DNA from: Paraburkholderia fynbosensis
Lineage (GTDB): Bacteria; Pseudomonadota; Gammaproteobacteria; Burkholderiales; Burkholderiaceae
Assembly: GCF_902859935.1 (NCBI RefSeq)
Contig: NZ_CADIKI010000004.1
Location: forward strand, 355,427-419,426
Direction: 5' to 3'
DNA: 64,000 nucleotides
Below are positions 31,021 through 39,875 of this stretch, piece after piece. The notes below the pieces were generated by a model. That model saw only the letters and a list, made by a program, of their open reading frames with translations. It was not told the origin of the DNA and made no database searches. Position numbers and translations under genes: made by a program. How positions within the stretch are numbered: the stretch's first letter is position 1; every line of letters starts with the position of its first letter.

Positions 31021-31847
31021 TGATCGAACTCGACTACGCGCACGACGGCGCCGTCGCGCAACTGACGCTCAAGCGCCCGCCCGCGAACGCGTTCACCGCC
31101 GATGGCTTGCTGCAATTGCAGCACACCGTCGAAAGGCTGAACGGCGAGGCACGCGTGCGTGCGATCGTGATCACCGGCGACGGCCCGAAGTTTTTCAGCG
31201 CGGGCGCCGATCTGAACACGTTTGCCGACGGCAACCGCGAAGTCGCGCGTACGGCGGCGGCGCGCTTCGGCGCGGCCTTCGAGACCTTGCAGAACGCGCG
31301 GGCCGTCGTGATCGCGGCGATCAACGGCTACGCGATGGGCGGCGGCCTCGAATGCGCGCTTGCGTGCGATATCCGCATCGCCGAACAGCATGCGCTGCTG
31401 GCGCTGCCGGAGACCGCGGTCGGCCTGCTGCCGTGCGGTTGTGGCACGCAGACGCTGCCCTGGCTGGTCGGCGAAGGCTGGGCCAAACGGATGATACTGA
31501 CCGGCGAGCGTGTCGATGCGGCAACCGCATTGCGCATCGGTCTCGTCGAGGAAGTCGTGGAAAGAGGCGCCGCGCTCGGCGCCGCGCTGACGATGGCCGC
31601 GCGCGTCGCCGGTCTGAGCCCGCAGGCGGTCGGTTTCAGCAAGACGCTGATCCATCAGGCACGCAACGGCGTGCCACGTGCGGCGGCGCTTGCGCTGGAA
31701 CGCGAGCGCTTCGTCGATCTGTTCGATGGCGCCGATCAGCGTGAAGGGGTCAACGCGTTCCTCGAAAAACGCACGCCGCGCTGGCAGGCGCACTCGCGCA
31801 CGCAAGCAGGGCAGAGTTCCCACGCGCAGACGGAGATTCACGGATGA
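31020..31847 (+). CDS. Enoyl-CoA hydratase/isomerase family protein
   Basis: 275 residues of the crotonase fold, with oxyanion-hole segments GPKFFSAGADLNTF and AINGYAMGGGLECALACDIR. In the valine pathway it would hydrate methacrylyl-CoA to 3-hydroxyisobutyryl-CoA. I chose ATG at 31020 (six bases after AAGGAGG) over GTG at 31017 (only three bases). It overlaps mmsB and the next gene, so the block is translationally coupled. Confidence 0.88.
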   Translation: MIELDYAHDGAVAQLTLKRPPANAFTADGLLQLQHTVERLNGEARVRAIVITGDGPKFFSAGADLNTFADGNREVARTAAARFGAAFETLQNARAVVIAAINGYAMGGGLECALACDIRIAEQHALLALPETAVGLLPCGCGTQTLPWLVGEGWAKRMILTGERVDAATALRIGLVEEVVERGAALGAALTMAARVAGLSPQAVGFSKTLIHQARNGVPRAAALALERERFVDLFDGADQREGVNAFLEKRTPRWQAHSRTQAGQSSHAQTEIHG

Positions 31848-33004
31848 GCGCCTTGCAAAGCGTCGCGCCCGCTGTGAGCGCGCAGGCGCAGCGCGAGATT
31901 CTGTTTCGCGTTGTCAACCGCGTGGCGATCATTACGCTGAACCGGCCGGCCGCGCTCAATGCGCTCTCGCATGCAATGGTGCGTGAGCTTGCCGTGCTGG
32001 TCGAACGTTGCCGCCATGACAGCGGCATTGTCGCGCTCGTGCTCAAGGGTGCGGGCACGAAAGGCTTTTGCGCCGGCGGCGATGTGCGCGAAGTGCATCA
32101 GCTGGCGAAGAATGGCGATCATCGCTGGCTTGCATTTTTCGTCGACGAGTACCGGCTCGACTACGCGCTGCACACCTTGGCGAAACCGGTGGTCGCGCTG
32201 CTCGACGGCATTGCAATGGGCGGCGGGATGGGGCTCGGTCAGGCGGCGCGGCTGCGCATCGTCACCGAGCGCAGCAAGATCGCGATGCCTGAGACGCGTA
32301 TCGGCTTTTTGCCGGACGTCGGCGCGACGCGTTTTCTGAACGTGCTGCCGGTGGAACACGCGCTTTATGTCGGGCTGACCGGCGTGACCTTGTCGGGCGC
32401 CGATGCGTTGCGTCTGCGACTGGCCGACCTGTGCGTGCCGGCGGAATGGCTCGCGAGCTTCGAGGAACGTTTGCAGCGCATGTCGCACGACGGTGATTTG
32501 ATGACCGCGTTGCGCGGTGTGTTCGAGCCGCCGTGTAACGTCGTCCCGCATGCGGCGTTGGAGCCGTTGACGCAATCGATCGTGCGGCACTTCGACCGGC
32601 GCTCGAGCGTCGAGCGGATCATCGCGACGTTGCGCCATGATCTGGAACGCGAGCCGCCGCGCGAGGTGAAGCAGTGGCTGCAGTCGACTGACGACGCACT
32701 GACCGGCCACTCGCCGACGATGCTCTGCGTCACACGCGAAGCACTGTTGCGCGGCCGGCAGATGACGCTCGCCGAGTGTTTCCGCATGGAGCTGGGCATC
32801 GTCAAACGGGTGATCGAGGAGGGCGATTTCTGCGAAGGGGTGCGGGCTCAGTTGATCGACAAGGACCGCAACGCGCGCTGGGCACCCGCGACGCTGGCGC
32901 AAGTGCGGCCCGAACGGGTCCGGCATTTTCTGGCGTCGCCGTGGAAGAGCGAGACGCATCCGCTCGCGGGGTTGGGGGGCGAGCCGTCATCTGACAATCG
33001 CTAG
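31844..33004 (+). CDS. 3-hydroxyisobutyryl-CoA hydrolase (HIBCH-like)
   Basis: 386 residues, the longer crotonase-type subgroup of HIBCH. Motifs are GTKGFCAGGDVREVH, VVALLDGIAMGGGMGLGQAARLRIVTE, MPETRIGFLPDVGATRFL and the late EGVRAQLIDKDRNARWAP. It releases CoA from 3-hydroxyisobutyryl-CoA, feeding mmsB. ATGA overlap with the preceding gene. It is the last gene before the terminator at 33058. Confidence 0.9.
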   Translation: MSALQSVAPAVSAQAQREILFRVVNRVAIITLNRPAALNALSHAMVRELAVLVERCRHDSGIVALVLKGAGTKGFCAGGDVREVHQLAKNGDHRWLAFFVDEYRLDYALHTLAKPVVALLDGIAMGGGMGLGQAARLRIVTERSKIAMPETRIGFLPDVGATRFLNVLPVEHALYVGLTGVTLSGADALRLRLADLCVPAEWLASFEERLQRMSHDGDLMTALRGVFEPPCNVVPHAALEPLTQSIVRHFDRRSSVERIIATLRHDLEREPPREVKQWLQSTDDALTGHSPTMLCVTREALLRGRQMTLAECFRMELGIVKRVIEEGDFCEGVRAQLIDKDRNARWAPATLAQVRPERVRHFLASPWKSETHPLAGLGGEPSSDNR

Positions 33005-33057
33005 CACGTCTGCGACCACAGCCTTGCGCTGACTGACTCGCGCGTACGATCACGAAG

Positions 33058-33076
33058 GCCGCATCTGCGGCTTTTT
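33058..33076 (+). terminator. Rho-independent terminator of the valine operon
   Basis: GCCGCA and TGCGGC form a perfect six-pair stem around a TC turn, followed by TTTTT at 33072-33076. It lies about 55 bases after the HIBCH stop codon. Confidence 0.85.
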
Positions 33077-33389
33077 CTACTGGCACGCCTTTCCTCCGAT
33101 CCCTCGGGCACAAAGCGTGCTCAAATCCCAAAGTTGTTGCTCCGAAGCGGATCGCGCAAAGCGAAGCGGTCCGCGAAACGATGCCGGGCGATGTGTCGGT
33201 CGAATACGTGTGCAATGCAATCCATGCACGGCATCGGGCGACGTGCACCGAAGCGGTACAACGAACCGCAAGCCGTGCTCACGATCAACGCGCTGACACA
33301 TAGCACGCGCAACATTGCAATCCAACCTGGCAATTCATACATCCCCGCAGCATCACTCGTCTGCAACCTAATCGTTTGAGGAAAACGTC
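33077..33389. other. Intergenic region upstream of csbD
   Basis: About 310 bases without a supported gene. The stress-type promoter of the csbD gene should lie near 33300-33385. GAGGAAAACGTC serves as its ribosome site. Confidence 0.35.
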
Positions 33390-33572
33390 ATGGACAAGAA
33401 TCGTGTCGAAGGTGAAGCGATGCAACTCAAGGGCTCGGTGAGGGAAGCGATCGGCAAGGTCACAGGCAATCGCATGACACAAGCCGAGGGCGCGGCTGAA
33501 AAGCTGGCCGGCCGGATGCAGACAAAGCTCGGCGAAGCGGTCGACGCACTGCGCGATCGCGCGAAAAGGTAG
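33390..33572 (+). CDS. CsbD-family stress protein
   Basis: 60 residues with the CsbD pattern MDKNRVEGEAMQLKGSVREA, IGKVTGNRMTQAEGAAEKLAG. Small, helical, soluble; relatives are induced by general stress and have no defined activity. GAGG lies upstream of ATG at 33390. Confidence 0.9.
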   Translation: MDKNRVEGEAMQLKGSVREAIGKVTGNRMTQAEGAAEKLAGRMQTKLGEAVDALRDRAKR

Positions 33573-33741
33573 AGCGATCAACGCCACGCGCCGCAGCGCC
33601 GCCGCTCAGCCAGTTCAAGCATGTGAAGCGGCGACGAGAGCGGGCACGGCACGCGTTCACAATCCCGCTGCAGCCTGATATTGTCCGATGTTCCCGGCGC
33701 GCTCGCGGCGCCGGATCTCATCGTCTACTCGAGGAAGGTTC

Positions 33742-34851
33742 ATGCTGGGATTCGATGTCTGCACGGCCAGAAAAGTCTGGACCGCGTCCTTGATCGCACT
33801 GCTGTTTTTCGTCGTCTATATCGCGTCGACCACGGTGCTGGTGGTGGTGTTTGCGGTGTTTTTCAGCTATCTGATCTACCCGATGGTCGAGTTCGTCGAG
33901 CGCGTCAGGCCGCGCCGCATGCCGCGGGTCGCATCGATTGCATTGGTGTTCGTGGTCGTCGTCGCCGTCATCGCGGTGGTCGGTTCGATCTTCGGCGTGC
34001 AATTGCAGGATCAGGCGACGCATCTGTTCGCGCAACTGCCCACCTTGCTGAAGCCGGACGTGCCCAGTCGTTTTCCGTTGCCGCACTTTCTCGAACCGTT
34101 GCGCGAACGGATCATCGATTTCGTGCGCAGCCAGATCGAGATCGGTTCCGACAAGGCCGTGCCGGTGGCGCGCAGCGTCGGGCTCGGCGTCGTGCACGCG
34201 GCCGGCAATCTGATCCACCTCGTGCTGATTCCGATCTTGAGCTTTCTGCTGATCAAGGAAGGTCCGCAGATGCGCGACGCCTGTCTCGAACTGCTGACGG
34301 CGCGGCATCGCACGTTGTGGGCGGAAATCGTCACGGACCTGAACGTGCTGTTGTCGAAGTACGTGCGCGCGCTGCTGTTTTTATCGCTGGCCACGTTGAT
34401 CTGCTATGGCGTCGCGTTCTCGCTGCTCGGCGTGCCTTACGCGTTTCTGCTCGCGGTGAGCGCGGGCTTGCTGGAGTTCGTGCCATTTGCCGGACCGCTT
34501 GCCGCGGTCGCGATCACGCTGGTGGTCGCGGTTTTTAGCGGCTATCCACATCTGCTGTGGCTGGTGGTTTTTATCGGCCTGTATCGGCTGTTTCAGGACT
34601 ACGTGCTCAATCCTTATCTGATGAGCGAAGGCGTGGAGGTCAGTCCGTTTCTCGTCATCGTGGGGCTGCTGGCGGGAGATCAGCTCGGCGGCGTCGCGGG
34701 CATCTTTCTGGCCGTGCCCGTCATCGCGACGTTGAAGATCATCATCGGCAGAGCGAGGGTTTTTTACGCGACGTCGCACGCGCAGGGCGACGTTGCGCAC
34801 GTCGGCTGGCGAAATACTGAGGATCCTAGTGGCCCACCCAACCTCGGCTGA
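33742..34851 (+). CDS. AI-2E-family transporter (TqsA/PerM-type)
   Basis: 369 residues with about eight membrane helices and a long soluble segment after helix 3 (GVQLQDQATHLFAQLPTLLK), typical of the family. The conserved late motifs include LEFVPFAGPLAAV and FQDYVLNPYLMS. ATG at 33742 follows GAGGAAGG; an upstream ATG at 33688 would add 18 basic residues. Members export AI-2 or drive Na+/H+ exchange, so the solute is uncertain. Single gene. Confidence 0.87.
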   Translation: MLGFDVCTARKVWTASLIALLFFVVYIASTTVLVVVFAVFFSYLIYPMVEFVERVRPRRMPRVASIALVFVVVVAVIAVVGSIFGVQLQDQATHLFAQLPTLLKPDVPSRFPLPHFLEPLRERIIDFVRSQIEIGSDKAVPVARSVGLGVVHAAGNLIHLVLIPILSFLLIKEGPQMRDACLELLTARHRTLWAEIVTDLNVLLSKYVRALLFLSLATLICYGVAFSLLGVPYAFLLAVSAGLLEFVPFAGPLAAVAITLVVAVFSGYPHLLWLVVFIGLYRLFQDYVLNPYLMSEGVEVSPFLVIVGLLAGDQLGGVAGIFLAVPVIATLKIIIGRARVFYATSHAQGDVAHVGWRNTEDPSGPPNLG

Positions 34852-35364
34852 TTCGGAGCAGAGCCCGACTCAAGCCGCTTTTCGGCCTGAGCGGACGACC
34901 GGACAAAGTAGCCGGTAGCCGCGAGTGTCCACTATCAAAAGCGAACAACGTACAGTTGTCCGCCCAACTGCGCTTGACGTCTGAGTCGCTCCCCTTGTAT
35001 CGGCGACTTTCCGTCATGCCGGCGAGATTCGGGCTCCCTTAAGTTAAAGTATCTGCGTCTGTTGCCGATATGCCGTGTGAGCGCCGACCCGTCGAGAGTT
35101 CTCCGCAGCCCTGTTTTATAAACATTCAGGTGCCGATCGATAGGCGTCGCCGATGACAAAAGATCGGCCGACAGCGAGAGAGACCTGTGACGAAAATGCC
35201 CAGCGGCGGACCGGGCTTTCGTCACGATTTATCGCTGCTGAGACGCAGCCATGGTTACGCAATCGACTCGACCGCGACGAAAGCTCTACCGGTCCACCAT
35301 CGAATGCGTCACTGGCGTCTGCCGAGGGGCGCCCAATGCATGCCGAACCTGAAAGTGAACCGAA
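34852..35364. other. Intergenic region upstream of the binding-protein/GGDEF pair
   Basis: 513 bases, less G/C-biased than the neighbours. No protein-like frame is convincing. It should carry the promoter of the operon at 35365; I could not single out one pair of elements. No riboswitch-like fold was recognised by eye. Confidence 0.35.
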
Positions 35365-36660
35365 GTGCGACAAACTGAGTCTGCATCGTGGCTGTTGGTC
35401 CTGGCTTGTTTCATTCTTTTCTCGTTGTGTGGTTGCCATCAGCGGGACCACGGTTCTTCGGGCATGAGCGCGCCGACCGGTACCGCCATCACCGCCTTGG
35501 TCTGGGCTCCCGACTGGCCCGAGGAAATGCTCCGGATTGCCGCTGAATTCAGCAAGCTGAACCCGGACATACACGTAAACGTGCAGTTCATGATCGGCAA
35601 TTCGGTCGAAGAAAATATCAAGCCGCGGATCGCGACCGGCAATTTGCCCGACCTGGTCAGCATCAACCCGAATGCCTATGGGGCCGACTTGGCCGATCAA
35701 GGGCTGCTGGCCGACGTCAGCAAGACGTCCGCCTGGAAGAACATGCTGGATCCTCTCAAGAAGGACTGGACCAGCCGCCAGTCCAGGCACTTTGGAATAG
35801 CGGGAGGGATGGCCACGACTGCGATCTATTACAACCAGGAGATGTTCGCGAAAGCAGGCATCAAGACCCTGCCCACCAATTTCAACGAATTCCTGGCAGT
35901 CTGCGAACAGCTCAAACGTGCTGGCTATACGCCGATAATGTGGAATGGCGGATTCCCGAATATGCTCGGCAACGGTCCCTTCAGTTCGGGCTTTGCTAAC
36001 AACGTGGTTGCGCGCGAGCCGGACTGGAAGAACAAGATCAGCGATGGCACGCTGGATTTGAATACCCCTCAGGTAGCGGAAATTTTCGCCAGGATCAGGC
36101 TCGTGCCGGAACGTGGTTTCGTACAGAAATCGTTCATGGCGACAGGCTACGACGACGGCGTCCGGCTATTCAAGGAAGGCAAGGTAGCGATGGCTTTTCA
36201 CGGTAGTTGGGCAGCCGGTCTGTTGCTGCACGGCAATCCCTTCGAAGTTGGCGTGTTCATGCCGCCCTGGAACTCGCCAGGCGAGCAGGTAGTACCCGTA
36301 GTCGGCAGCGAAACTGGTTTTGCGGTGTCTGAAACGCCTAACAAGGCTGCGGCCATGCGCTTTCTCGAGTTCATCGCGGGGCCGGGATTTTCTATTCTCC
36401 AGACGAAACGCCAAAACATTCCCCCTTTCAAGCAGTTCCCCGGGACGGTCGTGAGCGATCAGAAGATGGTTGACTACACGAACGCGGTCAGTCGCTATGC
36501 GGTAACCGGCAGCCCGTACTATTCGGTTCTACCGTCTAATTCCATCGAGCGCTTGCATCGATTGATTCAGGATGTGCTGTTCGGAAAGATCACGCCAAGA
36601 CAGGCCGCAAAACTGCTGGACGAGTCCGTTAAGAATGAAGCGAAGATGCACTACAAATGA
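35365..36660 (+). CDS. Extracellular solute-binding lipoprotein (ABC-type, family 1)
   Basis: 431 residues. A lipoprotein signal peptide (SWLLVLACFILFSLCGC) puts the lipidated Cys at about residue 24. The rest is a MalE/UgpB-type sugar-binding fold: EEMLRIAAEFSKLNPDIHVNV, IATGNLPDLVSI, ATTAIYYNQEMFAKAGI, FKEGKVAMAFHGSWAAG. The start is GTG at 35365. It overlaps the next gene by ATGA. No permease or ATPase is encoded nearby, which argues that it presents a ligand to the coupled c-di-GMP protein and not to a transporter. G/C bias is milder than in the flanking genes. Confidence 0.85.
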   Translation: MRQTESASWLLVLACFILFSLCGCHQRDHGSSGMSAPTGTAITALVWAPDWPEEMLRIAAEFSKLNPDIHVNVQFMIGNSVEENIKPRIATGNLPDLVSINPNAYGADLADQGLLADVSKTSAWKNMLDPLKKDWTSRQSRHFGIAGGMATTAIYYNQEMFAKAGIKTLPTNFNEFLAVCEQLKRAGYTPIMWNGGFPNMLGNGPFSSGFANNVVAREPDWKNKISDGTLDLNTPQVAEIFARIRLVPERGFVQKSFMATGYDDGVRLFKEGKVAMAFHGSWAAGLLLHGNPFEVGVFMPPWNSPGEQVVPVVGSETGFAVSETPNKAAAMRFLEFIAGPGFSILQTKRQNIPPFKQFPGTVVSDQKMVDYTNAVSRYAVTGSPYYSVLPSNSIERLHRLIQDVLFGKITPRQAAKLLDESVKNEAKMHYK

Positions 36661-39605
36661 CTCCACTGATCGCCTGGCTGCGAAGCGCATTCGCCTACTT
36701 CTCGTTGGATCTGCTGCGGCGTGTCGAAATTCACTACCGACTGATAGCCGCGTTCATCCTGCTTTCGCTGATACCGATACTTGTCTCCAGCTACATTTCA
36801 TATGTGGAGTCAACAGCAGCGCTCAAGCAGAAAGCGGAGATATTTTCCAAAGAGGTCGTCAAACAGGTATCCAAAAACATCTCCTTGCGGATGGAGCAGA
36901 TCGAGATGGAGAGCAGCCTTCTGGTGCTCTCCGACCAGGTTCAGAATGCGCTGACTCGCGTCGCACGCGGCAACGAAAAGGAGCAGAGCGAAGCTCGCCA
37001 GGACCTGACCCGGCTTCTTCTGGCGCACTACGGCGCGGTTGATTTCATCAACCAGAAATACCTGCTCGACAAGGACAACCGGATCACCGACTCCCAGGCG
37101 TTCGCGCAATTGACGCGGGGTGTGGTGCGTCTGGTCGAGCAGGCTCCCGATCGAAATGGCCGGCCTTACTGGGGTAGCTATGACAACGGGGCCGGTCAGC
37201 AGGATCTGGGGATGGTGCGTGCAATCATCGGCAAAAGCGACAATCGGCAGATCGGTAATCTCGTTCTAGTGATCCGCCCAGAGTACTTCTCGGCGATTTT
37301 CAATGACGTCGCCGTGGGCAGTGGAACGCAGATCTATGTGCTTGACGCCAGCAGCGACAAGCTGATCGTCGGTGCCGACGGCTCTTCAATGAACACCGAC
37401 GGAAAGGCTGAAGCGGGTCTGCTCGAAAGAATCACCAACGCCAATCCACACGGCGAGCCAAATGGTTTCGTCGACTTCCATGGCAGGAATGGCGGCCGAT
37501 ATCTCGCTGCATACACAGGTATTGCCGGCACGAAATGGTATGTGGTCAGTACGATCCCGGAGAAGCAACTGACGGCGGAGGCACAGTCCGTACGCAACCA
37601 GATCATACTGGTGGGCATTTCGGGGTTTCTGCTTTCGATCTTCCTCGCCAACTTCATTTCCCACAGCATCTCGGCACCGCTCAAAGATCTGGTGCAAAGG
37701 ATGGATGACGCTGGTAGCGATGCAGGCGCAGAGGTGGCAGCGTCGGCGGAGCCGAGCAGTGAGATTGCCGTAAAGGATGAATTGGGCAGATTGGCGCACA
37801 GGTTCGAACGAATGAGTGCGGCGATCGGGCAGAAGATCCAGAAGATCAACGAGATCAACGCTTCGCTGGAGCAGACGGTCATCGAGCGAACGGCGGAGCT
37901 CGTCGCCAAAGAGCAGGAGTCGCGCACGTTGATCGAGAATTCGCCCGACACGATCACACGCTACGACCGGGAACTGCGCCGCACCTACGCCAATCCGGCT
38001 TTCTGCGTCTCGGCGGGCCGCAGCCTTCGCGAATCGCTCGGCAAACGGCCCTCGGAGATTCCCGGCGGCGCTAACGCGCTCGTGTATGAGAAAAAGATTA
38101 GCGAAACCATTACAACCGGGAAAAGCCGCCAGTTCGAACTTAGATGGCTCAGCAAGGACGGACAGGAACAGTGCAGCCATATTCGGCTCACTCCAGAGAT
38201 CGACGTGTCGGGTCAGGTGAATTCCGTGCTGGCGGTCGGTCGCGATTTGTCCGACCGGATGGCATTCGAGGCCACCATATGGAAGCAGGCCAATTACGAT
38301 GCGCTGACCCATCTGCCGAACCGCCAGATGTTTCATGCCCGTCTGGAGCACGAAGCTGGCGTTGCACATCGCTCTGGGCGGCCGATGGCCTTGATGCTGA
38401 TCGATCTCGATCGGTTCAAGGAGGTCAACGACTCGCTCGGACACGATATGGGCGATATCCTGCTGATCGAGGCTGCGAGGCGCATTACCTCGTGTGTGCG
38501 TGAATTCGACACGGTCGCTCGACTTGGCGGTGACGAGTTCACGGTGATTCTGCCCGAACTGGACGACACCGGAAGCATCGAACAGATCGCGAAGGCGATC
38601 ATCGCCACGCTGGCCGAACCCTTTCAGCTTGGTCCGGACGAGGCTTTTATTTCTGCCAGTGTCGGTGTCACGCTTTACCCTGGCGACGGGACAGAACTGG
38701 ATGTTCTCTTCAAGAATGCCGACCAGGCCATGTACGCGGCCAAAGCCGCGGGGCGCAACCGTTTCAACTACTTTACGCCCGAGTTGCAAGTGGCGGCAGA
38801 AACGCGCCGGCGTCTCACCAGCGATCTACGTACCGCTCTGCAAGCCGAACAGTTCCGTGTTTATTACCAGCCTATCGTCAATCTGGCGACTGGCGAAATT
38901 TACAAAGCTGAAGCGCTAATTCGCTGGCTGCACCCTGAACGCGGCACGATCAGCCCATTGGACTTCATCGCATTGGCCGAAGAGACGGGGCTCATCGTTC
39001 CTATCGGCGATTGGGTGTTCAAACAGGCCGTGCGCCAGGCGCATCAATGGCGCCGACGATTCCATCCATCGTTTCAGATCAGTGTCAACATTTCGCCGGT
39101 GCAGATTCGCCAGGACAATCTGGTGTGTATCCAATGGTCGGAATACCTCATTCGGCAAGGCATGCCTAGACAGAGCGTGGCAATTGAAATAACCGAAGGG
39201 CTGTTACTGGACGCCGAATTGAACGGGAAGTTGCTGAGTTTCCGCGAGGCAGGAATCGGGATTTCGATCGACGACTTTGGGACCGGTTACTCATCCTTAG
39301 CCTATCTGAAGCGCTTCGACATCGATTATCTCAAGATCGACCGTTCATTCGTGCAGAACCTCGGCTTCGACGGCGGCAATCAGGCGCTCTGCGAAGCAAT
39401 GGTCATGCTCGCTCATAAGTTGGGATTGCAGGTTATTGCGGAAGGGGTCGAGACGACGGATCAACGTGATTTTCTCGCCGCCGTGGGTTGTGACTTTGCG
39501 CAAGGCTTCTTGTATTCCGAGCCCGTTCCGTCTGATCAATTCGAGGAGCGGGTGTGGCCGACAGTCGGGGACGCGGCTCGCCAGGAGGCGCGCGACGAAT
39601 CGTGA
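36657..39605 (+). CDS. Membrane sensor with HAMP, PAS, GGDEF and EAL domains
   Basis: 982 residues. A helix at about 27-48 and another at about 315-338 bracket a periplasmic Cache-like sensor. Then come HAMP (about 340-400), a coiled coil, PAS (425-530), GGDEF (545-710) and EAL (725-965). Both enzymes look intact: LGGDEF at about residue 623 with an RxxD inhibitory site (REFD) five residues before it, and EALIRW, ITEG, DDFGTGYSS, KIDRSFV, EGVET in the EAL domain. It should make and/or degrade c-di-GMP at the inner membrane in response to the lipoprotein encoded just before (four-base overlap). Confidence 0.92.
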   Translation: MTPLIAWLRSAFAYFSLDLLRRVEIHYRLIAAFILLSLIPILVSSYISYVESTAALKQKAEIFSKEVVKQVSKNISLRMEQIEMESSLLVLSDQVQNALTRVARGNEKEQSEARQDLTRLLLAHYGAVDFINQKYLLDKDNRITDSQAFAQLTRGVVRLVEQAPDRNGRPYWGSYDNGAGQQDLGMVRAIIGKSDNRQIGNLVLVIRPEYFSAIFNDVAVGSGTQIYVLDASSDKLIVGADGSSMNTDGKAEAGLLERITNANPHGEPNGFVDFHGRNGGRYLAAYTGIAGTKWYVVSTIPEKQLTAEAQSVRNQIILVGISGFLLSIFLANFISHSISAPLKDLVQRMDDAGSDAGAEVAASAEPSSEIAVKDELGRLAHRFERMSAAIGQKIQKINEINASLEQTVIERTAELVAKEQESRTLIENSPDTITRYDRELRRTYANPAFCVSAGRSLRESLGKRPSEIPGGANALVYEKKISETITTGKSRQFELRWLSKDGQEQCSHIRLTPEIDVSGQVNSVLAVGRDLSDRMAFEATIWKQANYDALTHLPNRQMFHARLEHEAGVAHRSGRPMALMLIDLDRFKEVNDSLGHDMGDILLIEAARRITSCVREFDTVARLGGDEFTVILPELDDTGSIEQIAKAIIATLAEPFQLGPDEAFISASVGVTLYPGDGTELDVLFKNADQAMYAAKAAGRNRFNYFTPELQVAAETRRRLTSDLRTALQAEQFRVYYQPIVNLATGEIYKAEALIRWLHPERGTISPLDFIALAEETGLIVPIGDWVFKQAVRQAHQWRRRFHPSFQISVNISPVQIRQDNLVCIQWSEYLIRQGMPRQSVAIEITEGLLLDAELNGKLLSFREAGIGISIDDFGTGYSSLAYLKRFDIDYLKIDRSFVQNLGFDGGNQALCEAMVMLAHKLGLQVIAEGVETTDQRDFLAAVGCDFAQGFLYSEPVPSDQFEERVWPTVGDAARQEARDES

Positions 39606-39875
39606 GCAATCGCCGAACGAGTGTATGGCCGGTATCGAGAAACGAGCCCCGGCCACGGGAGCCTCGAACGGTTGAAGCAGTTCGACTTCAGTCCTCCGAA
39701 TTGTCGAGAGCAGCCATTCGCGCATTCACCGACCGAACGGCGGTTTCCGGAGTACATCGGTCGTCGCAATTAATCAGCGTCAGGTACCGCGGCAAGGCGG
39801 ATCTTGCAGAAACGACGCCAGCGCGCCGCGCAACGCGGGAGACGCCTATAACAGCGTCGGCTCGGAGACCATGGT
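39606..39875. other. Convergent gap
   Basis: 270 bases between the convergent GGDEF-EAL and TPS genes. No gene and no clear terminator were seen. Confidence 0.3.
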
